Shown: positions 7,661 through 16,627, numbered from the stretch's first letter. The stretch: DNA of 16,664 nt from an uncultured Oscillospiraceae bacterium (GCA_900553255.1 USCI01000054.1:1-16664), one strand, 5' to 3'. Program-made: numbers and translations. The notes: generated by a model not told the origin, from the letters alone.

Positions 7661-8968
7661 TTACAGCGCTTCAAAATAACGGGCCAGCGCATGGGCGTGC
7701 GCATCGGCGGCGCGGGCGGTCAGCCGGCATTCCTCGCGTTTGTCGGCGAGGAATCGGCCGAGCAGGGGCGCGGGCACCACCCGGCGGATAAAGGCGCTCG
7801 CCTCCAGCCGGTCGAGTGCGGCGTCCAGCGTTTCCGGCAGCCGTTCGATCCCGCCGTCCGCGCCGTCGGCCGGATCCCGGTTGCACGGCGGGACGAGGGT
7901 CTCGCCGTTTTCGATGCCGTCAAGCCCCGCATGGATGAGCAGCGCAAAGGCCAGATACGGGTTGACGGCGGCATCCGCCGAGCACAGCTCCATGCGCACG
8001 TGCTCGTCGTCCGAGGGCGGAATGCGGATGAGCTGCGCGCGGTTCTGGTGGGACCAGGTGACATACCGCGGCGCGTCGAAGCGGCCCAGCCGGCTGTACG
8101 AATTCGGGATGGGGTTGAGCAGGGCGGTCATGTCCGCGGCGCGGGAGAGGATGCCGGCGATGAAGCTTTCGGCGACCGGCGAATGGCTGTCCCCGCGGCG
8201 GAACAGGTTTTTGCCGCCCTGCGACAGCGACAGGTTGATGTGCAGGCCGTTGCCGTCGCAGTCGGCGAGCGGCTTGGGCATAAAGGAGGCGAACAGGCCG
8301 TTCTGTACGGCGATCGCCTTGACCGCCATTTTGAAGGTGATGAAATTGTCCGCCGCGCTCAGCGCGTCCGCGTACCGGAAATCCACCTCGTGCTGGCCGG
8401 GGCCGCGCTCGTGGTGGGAGCATTCCGGCCGCAGCCCCATCTCCTCGAGGGCGAGGCAGATCTCCCGGCGGATGTTTTCCCCCTTGTCGAGCGGCGCGAT
8501 GTCGTCGAAGCCGCCGCGGTCGTGCGGGGTCATGGTCGGCTCGCCGGCGGCGTCGGTTTTGAACAGGTAGAACTCGCATTCGGTGCTCACGTTGACGATG
8601 TAGCCGCAGGCGGCCGCCCGCGCGATCGCCGCCTTGAGAAGGTTGCGGGTGTAGCCGGCGAAATCGGTGCCGTCGGGGTTTTTGATGTCGCACATCATCC
8701 GCATCACCCGCTCATGCACCGGGCGCCACGGCAGGATGGAGACGGTGGAGCCGTCCGGCACCAGGAAGAGGTCGGTGTGCTCCGGCGTGGCAAACCCCGC
8801 GGCCGCCGAGGCGTCGAAGGGGATGCCCTGCGCAAAGGCGCGCGGAAGCTGGGAGGCCATGATGGCCATGTTTTTCTGGGTGCCGTACAGGTCGCAGTAG
8901 GCCAGGCGGATGAACTTGACGTCCTCCTCCCGGACCAGGCTGAGGATTTCCGAGGTGGTGGCGTCCAT
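7661..8968 (-). CDS. glnA: Type I glutamine synthetase family protein
   Basis: Expected to join glutamate and ammonia with ATP to give glutamine, in the cytosol, as a dodecamer in known members. The 435 residues cover the whole family: beta-grasp N domain, then STECEFYLF (metal ligands E130/E132), HHERGPGQHEVDF (E187/E194), GNGLHINLSL (H243), NPIPNSYSRL, WSHQNRAQLIRIP (R310/R315) and VNPYLAFALLIHAGLDGI. There is no adenylylation-type Tyr motif. Two odd points: the loop usually ending YEAP reads GRFDAP, one residue shorter with Asp298 in place of the catalytic Glu, and the usual R-x-E-x-R segment reads RMELCS with Cys329 in place of the Arg. It may be a diverged active enzyme, a sensor, or a ligase for another amine. 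The ribosome site is GGAAGGAGG, 18 bp after the preceding stop. Confidence 0.9.
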   Translation of the reverse strand: MDATTSEILSLVREEDVKFIRLAYCDLYGTQKNMAIMASQLPRAFAQGIPFDASAAAGFATPEHTDLFLVPDGSTVSILPWRPVHERVMRMMCDIKNPDGTDFAGYTRNLLKAAIARAAACGYIVNVSTECEFYLFKTDAAGEPTMTPHDRGGFDDIAPLDKGENIRREICLALEEMGLRPECSHHERGPGQHEVDFRYADALSAADNFITFKMAVKAIAVQNGLFASFMPKPLADCDGNGLHINLSLSQGGKNLFRRGDSHSPVAESFIAGILSRAADMTALLNPIPNSYSRLGRFDAPRYVTWSHQNRAQLIRIPPSDDEHVRMELCSADAAVNPYLAFALLIHAGLDGIENGETLVPPCNRDPADGADGGIERLPETLDAALDRLEASAFIRRVVPAPLLGRFLADKREECRLTARAADAHAHALARYFEAL

Positions 8969-8986
8969 AGCGCTGCCTCCTTCCGG

Positions 8987-9715
8987 TTATTGTTCCGCCG
9001 CATAAAGCTGCTGGTAGGGATTGCGGCTGTTGGGGGTGAGGATGGTAAAATCCGCCGCCATGACAGCGTCGGAGTCTTCGCCGAACGCCGCGCAGAAGGC
9101 GTCGAGGGCGGGGCGGAGCTCCGCCAGATCCGTTTCGTCCGCCCGCCGCGAGAGCAGCCGCTCGGAAAAATCCGCCGGCAGGGTATCGGTGCGCAGCACG
9201 ATTTTCCCGCCGTGCATCCCCATGCCGCAGAAGTTGCCCACCGGCGCGCGGCCCGCCGGGGTGTGCAGCCCGAGCACCACGATGGTGCCGCCCGCCTGGT
9301 ATTCCCCCAGGAAGCTGCCCGCCTCGCCGCCGATGACCATGACCGGCTGCTTGTCGCGGTACGCCTTCATATGGATGCCGGCGCGGTAGCCGACATCGCC
9401 GCGGATGAGGATGCGGCCGCCCCGCATCGCGTAGCCGGCCGCGTCGCCCGCCATGCCGTCGATGCAGATTTCGCCGTCGTTCATCGTGTCGCCGACGGCG
9501 TCCTGCGCGTTGCCGTGTACGAACAGGCGGCCGCTGTCCAGATAGGCGCCCAGCGCGTTGCCGGGAATGCCGCGGATGTCGATGGTTTTCCCGGACAGGC
9601 CGCTGGCGATATACCGCTGCCCGCAGCAGTGCTCGATGACAATCTGCGGATCGGACGCCTCGCGGATCTGCCGGTTGAGCGCCTGGAAATGCATGCCGTT
9701 TGCGTCAATCATCAT
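8987..9715 (-). CDS. Glutamate synthase GXGXG (alpha-subunit C-terminal) domain protein
   Basis: Stand-alone version of the C-terminal structural domain of the glutamate synthase large subunit (242 residues). Repeated Gly-rich beta-helix turns are visible: GLSGKTIDIRGIPGNALGAYL, GNAQDAVGDTMNDGEICIDG, GDAAGYAMRGGRILIRGDVGYRAG and GGEAGSFLGEYQAGGTIVVLG. In whole GltB proteins this domain packs against the amidotransferase and FMN domains around the ammonia tunnel, so here it is presumably a separate subunit of the complex encoded upstream. The start is the first of two ATGs at 9715/9712, 10 bp after AGGAAGGA. The frame stays open to 9775, but that would overlap the preceding gene. MgsB/GlxC-type proteins have the same fold, so the fold alone does not fix the substrate. 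Confidence 0.92.
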   Translation of the reverse strand: MMIDANGMHFQALNRQIREASDPQIVIEHCCGQRYIASGLSGKTIDIRGIPGNALGAYLDSGRLFVHGNAQDAVGDTMNDGEICIDGMAGDAAGYAMRGGRILIRGDVGYRAGIHMKAYRDKQPVMVIGGEAGSFLGEYQAGGTIVVLGLHTPAGRAPVGNFCGMGMHGGKIVLRTDTLPADFSERLLSRRADETDLAELRPALDAFCAAFGEDSDAVMAADFTILTPNSRNPYQQLYAAEQ

Positions 9716-9746
9716 AAGGCAGTCATCCTTCCTGTGCAATCCGTGT

Positions 9747-10979
9747 TTAGTGGCTCTGCGCGAGCACCGCGTCACGCGATGCCCGCGGGAAAGCCATCAT
9801 CTGCGGCTGCGGGAACAGGTGGCGGCGGTCCAGGCCGTCGAGCGGGGTGCGGTTGCGGATGAGCGCGGTATAAATACCGGCCCGCCGGACATCCCCAACT
9901 ATTATATAACCATTTAAGCAGCCGTCTTTCAAGAAAAATTTTCGGATGTTGGTCTCGTCGGAGTAATCCAACACTTCGCCGGCAGCATTGCCGGCGGTGA
10001 GAATATGCAGGCCGAAGAACCCGATGGCGTTCATCGCCGCCGCATGATCATACGGCTTTTCGACCCCCGCCATGTGCAGGCCGGCGGCCTCCCCCTGTAA
10101 GTAGGCATTGGGCAGCAGCGCGAGCACCCGGCGCTCGCCGCTGACGACGTCGCGGCTTGCGGTGCAGTCGCCGGCGGCGTAGATGTGCGGCAGGGTGGTG
10201 CGGCAGAATTCGTCGGTGACGATCCCGCGGTCAACCGCGCCGCCGGCCTGTTCGACGAGCGCGGTATTCGGCCGGACGCCGACCGCCGTCACCAGGATGT
10301 CGAAATCCACCGCCGCGCCGCTGTCCAGCACGGCCCGGCCGTTTTCGTAGCGGGCAACCCTGTCCCCGAGGAAAAAGCGGATGCCCTGCCGTTCCAGATG
10401 CCGCTGCACCGGGGCCGCGCTGCCGGCGTCCAGGATGCTCGGCAGGATATGGTCGGCCATATCCACCACCGTCAGCGCCCTTATCCGGCCGCGGATGCCC
10501 TCCGCGCATTTGAGCCCGATCAGGCCGGCGCCGACGATCAGCACCCGGCTGTCCGGCGTCAGCGCCTTTTCGAGCGCGAGCGCGTCGTCGAGGGTCATGA
10601 AGGTGAAGGCGTTTTCCACCTTGTCCAGCCCTTCGGTCGGCGGTACGAAGGGGCGCGAGCCGGTTGCGACCAGCAGCTCGTCGTAGCCGATGCGGGAGCC
10701 GTCCGCCAGCGTCACCTGCCGTGCCTGCGGGTCGACCGATACCGCCGTACAGCCGCCGCGGAAGTCCACGCGGTTGCGGGCATAAAAGTCGTCCGGCCGG
10801 TATTTCATCCGCTGCCGGTCGGTCTTGCCGTACAGCAGATAGGAGATCAGCGGGCGGGAATAGGTGTGGTGCGGCTCCTGCGAAAGGACGGTGATGCGGC
10901 TGCTGCCGTCTGCGGACCGGAAGCCCTCAATGCAGCCGACGGCCGCGGCGGAGTTGCCGATGATGACCAGATGCTTCAT
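9747..10979 (-). CDS. FAD-dependent pyridine nucleotide oxidoreductase (glutamate synthase electron-input subunit)
   Basis: A 410-residue flavoprotein likely to take electrons from NAD(P)H and feed them through the adjacent Fe-S subunit to the glutamate synthase. It has an N-terminal Rossmann segment HLVIIGNSAAAVG (3-15), the ATG motif LLVATGSRPFVPP (102-114), a NAD(P)-binding GAGLIG (150-155), and the FAD motif IYAAGDC (266-272). It lacks the redox CxxxxC of disulfide reductases and resembles NirB/rubredoxin-reductase-type proteins. The ATG at 10979 overlaps the stop of the preceding ferredoxin gene as ATGA, implying translational coupling. It takes the place of the usual GltD small subunit. 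Cofactor preference (NADH or NADPH) cannot be told from what I can see. Confidence 0.9.
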   Translation of the reverse strand: MKHLVIIGNSAAAVGCIEGFRSADGSSRITVLSQEPHHTYSRPLISYLLYGKTDRQRMKYRPDDFYARNRVDFRGGCTAVSVDPQARQVTLADGSRIGYDELLVATGSRPFVPPTEGLDKVENAFTFMTLDDALALEKALTPDSRVLIVGAGLIGLKCAEGIRGRIRALTVVDMADHILPSILDAGSAAPVQRHLERQGIRFFLGDRVARYENGRAVLDSGAAVDFDILVTAVGVRPNTALVEQAGGAVDRGIVTDEFCRTTLPHIYAAGDCTASRDVVSGERRVLALLPNAYLQGEAAGLHMAGVEKPYDHAAAMNAIGFFGLHILTAGNAAGEVLDYSDETNIRKFFLKDGCLNGYIIVGDVRRAGIYTALIRNRTPLDGLDRRHLFPQPQMMAFPRASRDAVLAQSH

Positions 10980-11407
10980 GCCCGTTCCTCCCATTTCAGC
11001 GCCCGGTTGGGACAGCCCTGCACGCACGCCGGCATGCCGTCCGCCCGGGACGCGCACAATTCGCATTTCTGCACGCCCGCTTCGGCGTCGAGGGTGATGG
11101 CGCCGTAGGGGCAGGTCAGGATGCAGGTGTAGCAGCCGACGCATTTGTCCCGGTCCAGGCGGATGATCCCGTCCTGCACGTTCAGCGCGCCGGTGATGCA
11201 GCTTTTAACGCACAGCGGCTGCTCGCAGTGGCGGCAGCCGACCGCGAGCGACGACTGGTTGTCGCCTTCCACCTGGATGCGCGGATAGAGCATGGCGTCC
11301 TTGAGCGCCGTGACCATATCGCGTTTGCCGGAGTTTGCGAACGCGCAGTAGTATTCGCACAGGTGGCAGCCGAGGCACCACTTCTCGTCCATATAGACCC
11401 GCTTCAA
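10976..11407 (-). CDS. Polyferredoxin-like electron-transfer subunit, four [4Fe-4S] clusters (HycB/DmsB type)
   Basis: A 143-residue protein with sixteen cysteines in four groups: C11-C14-C17-C21, C58-C61-C66-C70, C89-C92-C95-C99 followed by P, and C115-C118-C128-C132 followed by P. This is the HycB/DmsB pattern expected to bind four [4Fe-4S] clusters. There is no signal peptide, so it is cytoplasmic. Its place between the FMN subunit and the flavin oxidoreductase suggests an electron wire between them. The start is taken as TTG at 11407, because an AGGAAGAAGGG ribosome site ends 7 bp before it; the first ATG (11392) would be about 22 bp from that site. The end overlaps the oxidoreductase start by 4 bp. 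Confidence 0.9.
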   Translation of the reverse strand: MKRVYMDEKWCLGCHLCEYYCAFANSGKRDMVTALKDAMLYPRIQVEGDNQSSLAVGCRHCEQPLCVKSCITGALNVQDGIIRLDRDKCVGCYTCILTCPYGAITLDAEAGVQKCELCASRADGMPACVQGCPNRALKWEERA

Positions 11408-11428
11408 GCCGATTCCCTTCTTCCTGTT

Positions 11429-12934
11429 TTATTCGCCGGCGTGTTTGACGCCGAGGATCGCCAGCTCCCGGTCGGTCAGCCCAACCCCCCTGAGCATCAG
11501 GCGGTTGCCGCGCAGCGCTTCGACCGAGTTGATCCCCATGCCGCCCATCATTTCCTTGATCTCATGCGTCCAGGCGTTGACCAGGTTGACCAGCCGTTCG
11601 GCGCCGGTCTCGGGGTTGAGCCGCTTGACCAGGTCGGGGCGCTGGGTGGCGATGCCCCAGTTGCATTTCCCCGCATGGCAGGTCCGGCACAGGTGGCAGC
11701 CCAGCGCGAGCAGCGCGGCGGTGCCGATATACACCGCGTCCGCTCCGAGCGCAATCGCCTTGACCACGTCGGCGCTCGAACGGATGCTGCCGCCGGCGAC
11801 GATGGAGATGTCGCCGCGGATGCCCTCCTCCCGCAGCCGCTGGTCCACCGCGGCGAGGGCCAGCTCAATCGGGATGCCGATGTTGTCGCGGATACGGGTC
11901 GGCGCCGCGCCGGTGCCGCCGCGGTAGCCGTCGATGGCGAGGATATCCGCGCCGCTGCGGGCGATGCCGCTGGCGATGGCGGCGATGTTGTGCACCGCCG
12001 CGACCTTGACGATCACCGGCTTGCGGTAGCCGGTGGCCTCCTTGAGGGAATACACCAGCTGGCCGAGGTCCTCGATGGAGTAGATGTCGTGGTGCGGGGC
12101 GGGGGAGATCGCGTCCGACCCTTCCGGGATCATGCGGGTGCGGGAGACGTCCGCGACGATTTTGGCCCCCGGCAGATGCCCGCCGATGCCGGGCTTGGCG
12201 CCCTGGCCGATCTTGATTTCGATGGCGGCGCCGGCCTCCAGATAGTCCTTATGCACCCCGAAGCGGCCGGAGGCCACCTGCACGATGGTGTTGGCGCCGT
12301 AGGGGTAGAAATCCGGATGCAGGCCGCCCTCGCCGGTGTTGTAGTAAATGCCCAGCTCCTGCGCCGCCCTGGCGAGCGCCGCGTGCGCATTGTAGCTGAT
12401 CGAGCCGTAGCTCATCGCGGAAAACAGGATCGGGGTGCTGAGCTTCAGCCGCGGCGTCCGGTTGTCCCGGATGCGGCCGTTTTCGTCCCGCTCGACCCGG
12501 TGCGGCTTCTTGCCGAGGTAGGTTCTCGTCTCCATCGGCTCGCGCAGCGGGTCGATCGGCGGGTTGGTCACCTGCGAGGCGTTGACCAGCAGCTTATCCC
12601 AGTAGACGGGATAGGGCTGGGGATTGCCCATCGAGGACAGCAGCACGCCGCCGGTTTCGGCCTGCCGGTAGATCTGCCGGATGCTGTCGCCGGTCCAGTT
12701 GGCGTTGGGACGGAAGGTGTGGTCGGACTTGACGATCTTCAGCGCCCCGACCGGGCACAGCGACACGCAGCGGTGGCAGGCCACGCATTTGGCGTTGTCG
12801 GCGGCCATCTTTCCGGTGTCGGGGTTGAGCGCGTGCACCTCGTTGGCGCACTGCCGCTCGCACACCCGGCAGGTGATGCAGCGGTTGTAATCCCGCACCA
12901 CTTCAAATTCCGGGGCAAAATAATTGACCGGCAT
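11429..12934 (-). CDS. Glutamate synthase central FMN domain protein with N-terminal 2[4Fe-4S] module
   Basis: Catalytic core that converts 2-oxoglutarate plus glutamine-derived ammonia to glutamate on FMN. Two ferredoxin motifs occupy the N terminus (C19-C22-C25-C29 and C50-C53-C56-C60). The TIM-barrel synthase domain follows with LSTPILFSAMSYGSIS (about 165-180), NTGEGG, IKIGQGAKPGIGGHLPG (241-257), DGYRGGTGAAP (335-345) and IVAGGSIRSSADVVKA. The [3Fe-4S] motif is C413-x5-C419-x4-C424. The product is 501 residues, typical of the archaeal-type split GltB. ATG at 12934 is preferred over GTG at 12937 because GGGAGG lies 7 bp before it. It overlaps the previous stop as TGATG. Related GlxD/MgsC proteins make N-methylglutamate, so a different amine acceptor cannot be excluded. 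Confidence 0.94.
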   Translation of the reverse strand: MPVNYFAPEFEVVRDYNRCITCRVCERQCANEVHALNPDTGKMAADNAKCVACHRCVSLCPVGALKIVKSDHTFRPNANWTGDSIRQIYRQAETGGVLLSSMGNPQPYPVYWDKLLVNASQVTNPPIDPLREPMETRTYLGKKPHRVERDENGRIRDNRTPRLKLSTPILFSAMSYGSISYNAHAALARAAQELGIYYNTGEGGLHPDFYPYGANTIVQVASGRFGVHKDYLEAGAAIEIKIGQGAKPGIGGHLPGAKIVADVSRTRMIPEGSDAISPAPHHDIYSIEDLGQLVYSLKEATGYRKPVIVKVAAVHNIAAIASGIARSGADILAIDGYRGGTGAAPTRIRDNIGIPIELALAAVDQRLREEGIRGDISIVAGGSIRSSADVVKAIALGADAVYIGTAALLALGCHLCRTCHAGKCNWGIATQRPDLVKRLNPETGAERLVNLVNAWTHEIKEMMGGMGINSVEALRGNRLMLRGVGLTDRELAILGVKHAGE

Positions 12935-14049
12935 CACGCATCCTCCCTTTCCTGCTGTCGTTCATCGAGCCGGACGATCACCGGCTCGCCGCCGCGGGGC
13001 GCCCGGATGCGGTCGAGCTCCGGCTCGATGACCCGTATGGCGCATTCCTCGCTCGCGGCATAGAACATGTCGCCCTTTTCGGCCACCACCATCGACCGCA
13101 GCTTCAGCCGGTCGTTGAGCGCCATCATCCCGCCGTCGAAGGACAGCAGGATGGAGAACGGCCCGGTGATCAGCAGCGGGGCGAAGGTGTCCCGCAGGTA
13201 GGTGAGCGTCTCCCGCTTTTCCGGGGACTGCCGCCCGATGGTGTCCCAGAACGGCGCCGCGACCACGCCCGCCGCCTCTTCGAGGGTGAGCCCCTGCTTG
13301 CGCATGAGGTAGTCGAAAATATAGGTAATCACCTCGGTATCGGTCTGCAGCGTGCACTTGTAGCCGAACATTTCCACCCAGCGCCGGTTGGCGTCATAGG
13401 AGGAAATCTCGCCGTTGTGCACCACGGCGGCATCCAGCAGGGCAAACGGATGCGCGCCGCCCCACCATCCCGGCGTGTTGGTCGGATACCGCCCGTGCGC
13501 CGTCCAGCAGTAGCCCGCGTATTCGTCGAGCTTGTAAAACGCACCGACATCCTCCGGATAGCCCACCGCCTTGAACACGCCCATGTTTTTGCCGCTCGAG
13601 AAGATGTAGGCGCCCGCAATATGCGTGTTGACCCGGATGACGCACCGCGCGACAAACTCCCGCTCGTCGAGCTGGCTGTCCGACAGCTTGTGCGGCAGCG
13701 GGGTGACGAAATACCGCCAGATGAGCGGCTCGTCGGTGATGCTCGGCACCTTCCGGGTGGGGATTTTCGACAGGTTGATGATGTCGAAATGCCGTTCCAG
13801 GAATTTTTCACATTCCTGCTTGGCCGCCGTGTCGTCGTAGAAGACGTGGAAGGCATAGTAATCCTTATATTCGGGATATATCCCATAGCCGGCGAATCCG
13901 CCGCCCAGGCCGTTGCTCCGGTCGTGCATGACGGCGATCGACCGGATAATCCGCCCGCCGTCCACCCGCGCGCCCGAGCGGGAGAACAGGCCGGATATGG
14001 CGCATCCCGACGGGATGCGGACCTCTCCTTCTCTTTGCATGCCTTGCAT
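12934..14049 (-). CDS. Class II glutamine amidotransferase subunit of split glutamate synthase
   Basis: Hydrolyses glutamine and delivers ammonia to the FMN subunit. It is the first gene of the operon. Landmarks are IPSGCAISGLFSRSG (about 12-26) with presumed nucleophile Cys16, MHDRSNGLGGGFAGYGIYPE, AHGRYPTNTPGWWGGAHPFA, AVVHNGEISSYD and LQTDTEVI. The start is taken as ATG at 14049 (371 residues), which has AGAAGGGGG 7 bp upstream; ATG at 14085 is in frame but lacks such a site. Class II amidotransferases use an N-terminal cysteine, so about 15 residues must be removed to activate the enzyme, or it works differently. The motif is Cys-Ala rather than the common Cys-Gly. It lies behind the attenuator at 14103-14165. 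Confidence 0.9.
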   Translation of the reverse strand: MQGMQREGEVRIPSGCAISGLFSRSGARVDGGRIIRSIAVMHDRSNGLGGGFAGYGIYPEYKDYYAFHVFYDDTAAKQECEKFLERHFDIINLSKIPTRKVPSITDEPLIWRYFVTPLPHKLSDSQLDEREFVARCVIRVNTHIAGAYIFSSGKNMGVFKAVGYPEDVGAFYKLDEYAGYCWTAHGRYPTNTPGWWGGAHPFALLDAAVVHNGEISSYDANRRWVEMFGYKCTLQTDTEVITYIFDYLMRKQGLTLEEAAGVVAAPFWDTIGRQSPEKRETLTYLRDTFAPLLITGPFSILLSFDGGMMALNDRLKLRSMVVAEKGDMFYAASEECAIRVIEPELDRIRAPRGGEPVIVRLDERQQEREDA

Positions 14050-14102
14050 GCCGCTGCCCCCTTCTGCCGGCCGGCGCCGTTGCATACGCCTGGCCGCTTT
14101 TT

Positions 14103-14165
14103 AAAAAAGGTGTCCGCAGCAAAACCCTTCCGGAAAACGCTCCGTAAGGCTTTGCAGCGAACACC
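14103..14165 (-). terminator. Leader attenuator of the GOGAT operon
   Basis: On the minus strand the arm GGTGTTCGCTGCAAA (14165-14151) pairs with TTTGCTGCGGACACC (14123-14109). This gives thirteen Watson-Crick pairs, one G-U and one U-U mismatch, followed directly by TTTTTT (14108-14103). The 27-nt loop contains its own small hairpin (14149-14126). It lies about 10 nt after the predicted transcription start and before the first gene, so it should stop transcription early unless prevented. Its 5' arm shares bases with the hexaloop hairpin at 14156-14175. Confidence 0.85.
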
Positions 14166-14175
14166 TTTGTTCTCT
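14156..14175 (-). promoter_or_regulatory. Candidate ANTAR-binding hairpin in GOGAT leader
   Basis: Minus-strand GAAC (14172-14169), hexaloop AAAGGT (14168-14163), GTTC (14162-14159), extended below an A/G mismatch by two more pairs (AG with CT). The loop has A at position 1 and G at position 4, the known requirement for ANTAR recognition. The loop's GGT and the whole 3' side are also the first bases of the terminator arm, so the hairpin and the terminator cannot coexist. A second, poorer hairpin downstream (CGGA/TCCG, loop GCGTTT) does not match A1/G4. Confidence 0.72.
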
Positions 14176-14183
14176 TCCTTGGT

Positions 14184-14212
14184 AGTATAGCACGATGCAG
14201 GATCGAAGTCAA
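14184..14212 (-). promoter_or_regulatory. Sigma-A promoter of the GOGAT-glnA-nitR operon
   Basis: On the minus strand TTGACT (14212-14207), an exact 17-bp spacer, and TATACT (14189-14184). The start of transcription is expected near 14177-14175, at the very foot of the hexaloop hairpin. The upstream side is A/T-rich, which may help as an UP element. Confidence 0.85.
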
Positions 14213-14300
14213 GATGTTTCATAAAAAAAGATATAAACGTTTTTTCTTTGGGTTCTAAGCGGAAAATTGAAATATTTTAGAAAAAACTTGCAAAATGGGG
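14213..14300. other. A/T-rich spacer between the two divergent promoters
   Basis: These 88 bp between the two -35 boxes are about 27% G+C by my count, in a window that is otherwise roughly two-thirds G+C. A-runs and T-runs abut both -35 boxes (for example AAAATTGAAATATTTTAG and ATATAAACGTTTTTTC). They may act as UP elements or as a site for a DNA-binding regulator. I see no clear operator palindrome and no ORF. Confidence 0.6.
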
Positions 14301-14329
14301 TTGACAAGTGCATGCGGCGGGCGTATAAT
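14301..14329 (+). promoter_or_regulatory. Consensus sigma-A promoter of glnN
   Basis: TTGACA (14301-14306), a 17-bp spacer, TATAAT (14324-14329): both hexamers are perfect consensus. Transcription should begin near 14336-14338, only a few bases before the hexaloop hairpin. Such a strong promoter fits control that acts after initiation, at the attenuator. Confidence 0.93.
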
Positions 14330-14340
14330 GCGGATGTAAA

Positions 14341-14354
14341 CAGCAAAGGCGCTG
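14341..14354 (+). promoter_or_regulatory. Candidate ANTAR-binding hairpin in glnN leader
   Basis: CAGC (14341-14344), hexaloop AAAGGC (14345-14350), GCTG (14351-14354). The loop has A1 and G4, the same AAAGG core and C-G closing pair as the hairpin in the opposing leader. Bases from the first loop G onward are also the 5' arm of the terminator, making the two folds exclusive. The following CGGAA/TTCCG hairpin (loop GTG, or a 7-nt loop if opened) is a weak candidate for a second ANTAR hairpin. Confidence 0.72.
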
Positions 14355-14380
14355 CGGAAGTGTTCCGCGGCGCCTTTTTT
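14348..14380 (+). terminator. Leader attenuator of glnN
   Basis: GGCGCTGCGGAA (14348-14359), loop GTG, TTCCGCGGCGCC (14363-14374), then TTTTTT (14375-14380). The 12-bp stem has a single U-G wobble. It sits between a perfect promoter and the glnN ribosome site, about 12 nt into the transcript, so it would block most transcription unless antiterminated. Confidence 0.9.
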
Positions 14381-14421
14381 CGTCCCTGTACAGCAGGGGC
14401 GGAGGAAAGGAGCGGTTAATC

Positions 14422-16536
<2,115 letters not shown>

Positions 16537-16562
16537 CCGCCCGGTTTCCCTGCCAAACGAAA

Positions 16563-16597
16563 AAGCACGCCCGGAGAATTTTTCTCCGGGCGTGCTT
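16563..16597. terminator. Perfect 16-bp hairpin downstream of glnN
   Basis: AAGCACGCCCGGAGAA (16563-16578), loop TTT, and its exact complement (16582-16597). It begins 26 bp after the glnN stop. The uninterrupted T-run (TTTTTCGTTT) lies on the minus-strand side. It therefore fits best as a terminator for a convergent gene to the right of the window, while probably also ending glnN transcripts; on the plus strand it is followed by CGC and A's. Confidence 0.75.
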
Positions 16598-16627
16598 CGC
16601 AAAAAATAGTGCACAAAAAGTTTTCGC

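Noticed and set aside
8987..9775. Upstream start at 9775 for the GXGXG subunit
   Set aside because: It would overlap the oxidoreductase gene by about 29 bp and add 20 residues not typical of the domain. The ATG pair at 9715/9712 has a ribosome site and fits the family start.
14126..14149. Second canonical ANTAR hairpin inside the GOGAT terminator loop
   Set aside because: A hairpin forms (CGGA/TCCG) with a six-base loop, but the loop is GCGTTT: G at position 1 and T at position 4, not A1/G4. Kept only as a possible variant.
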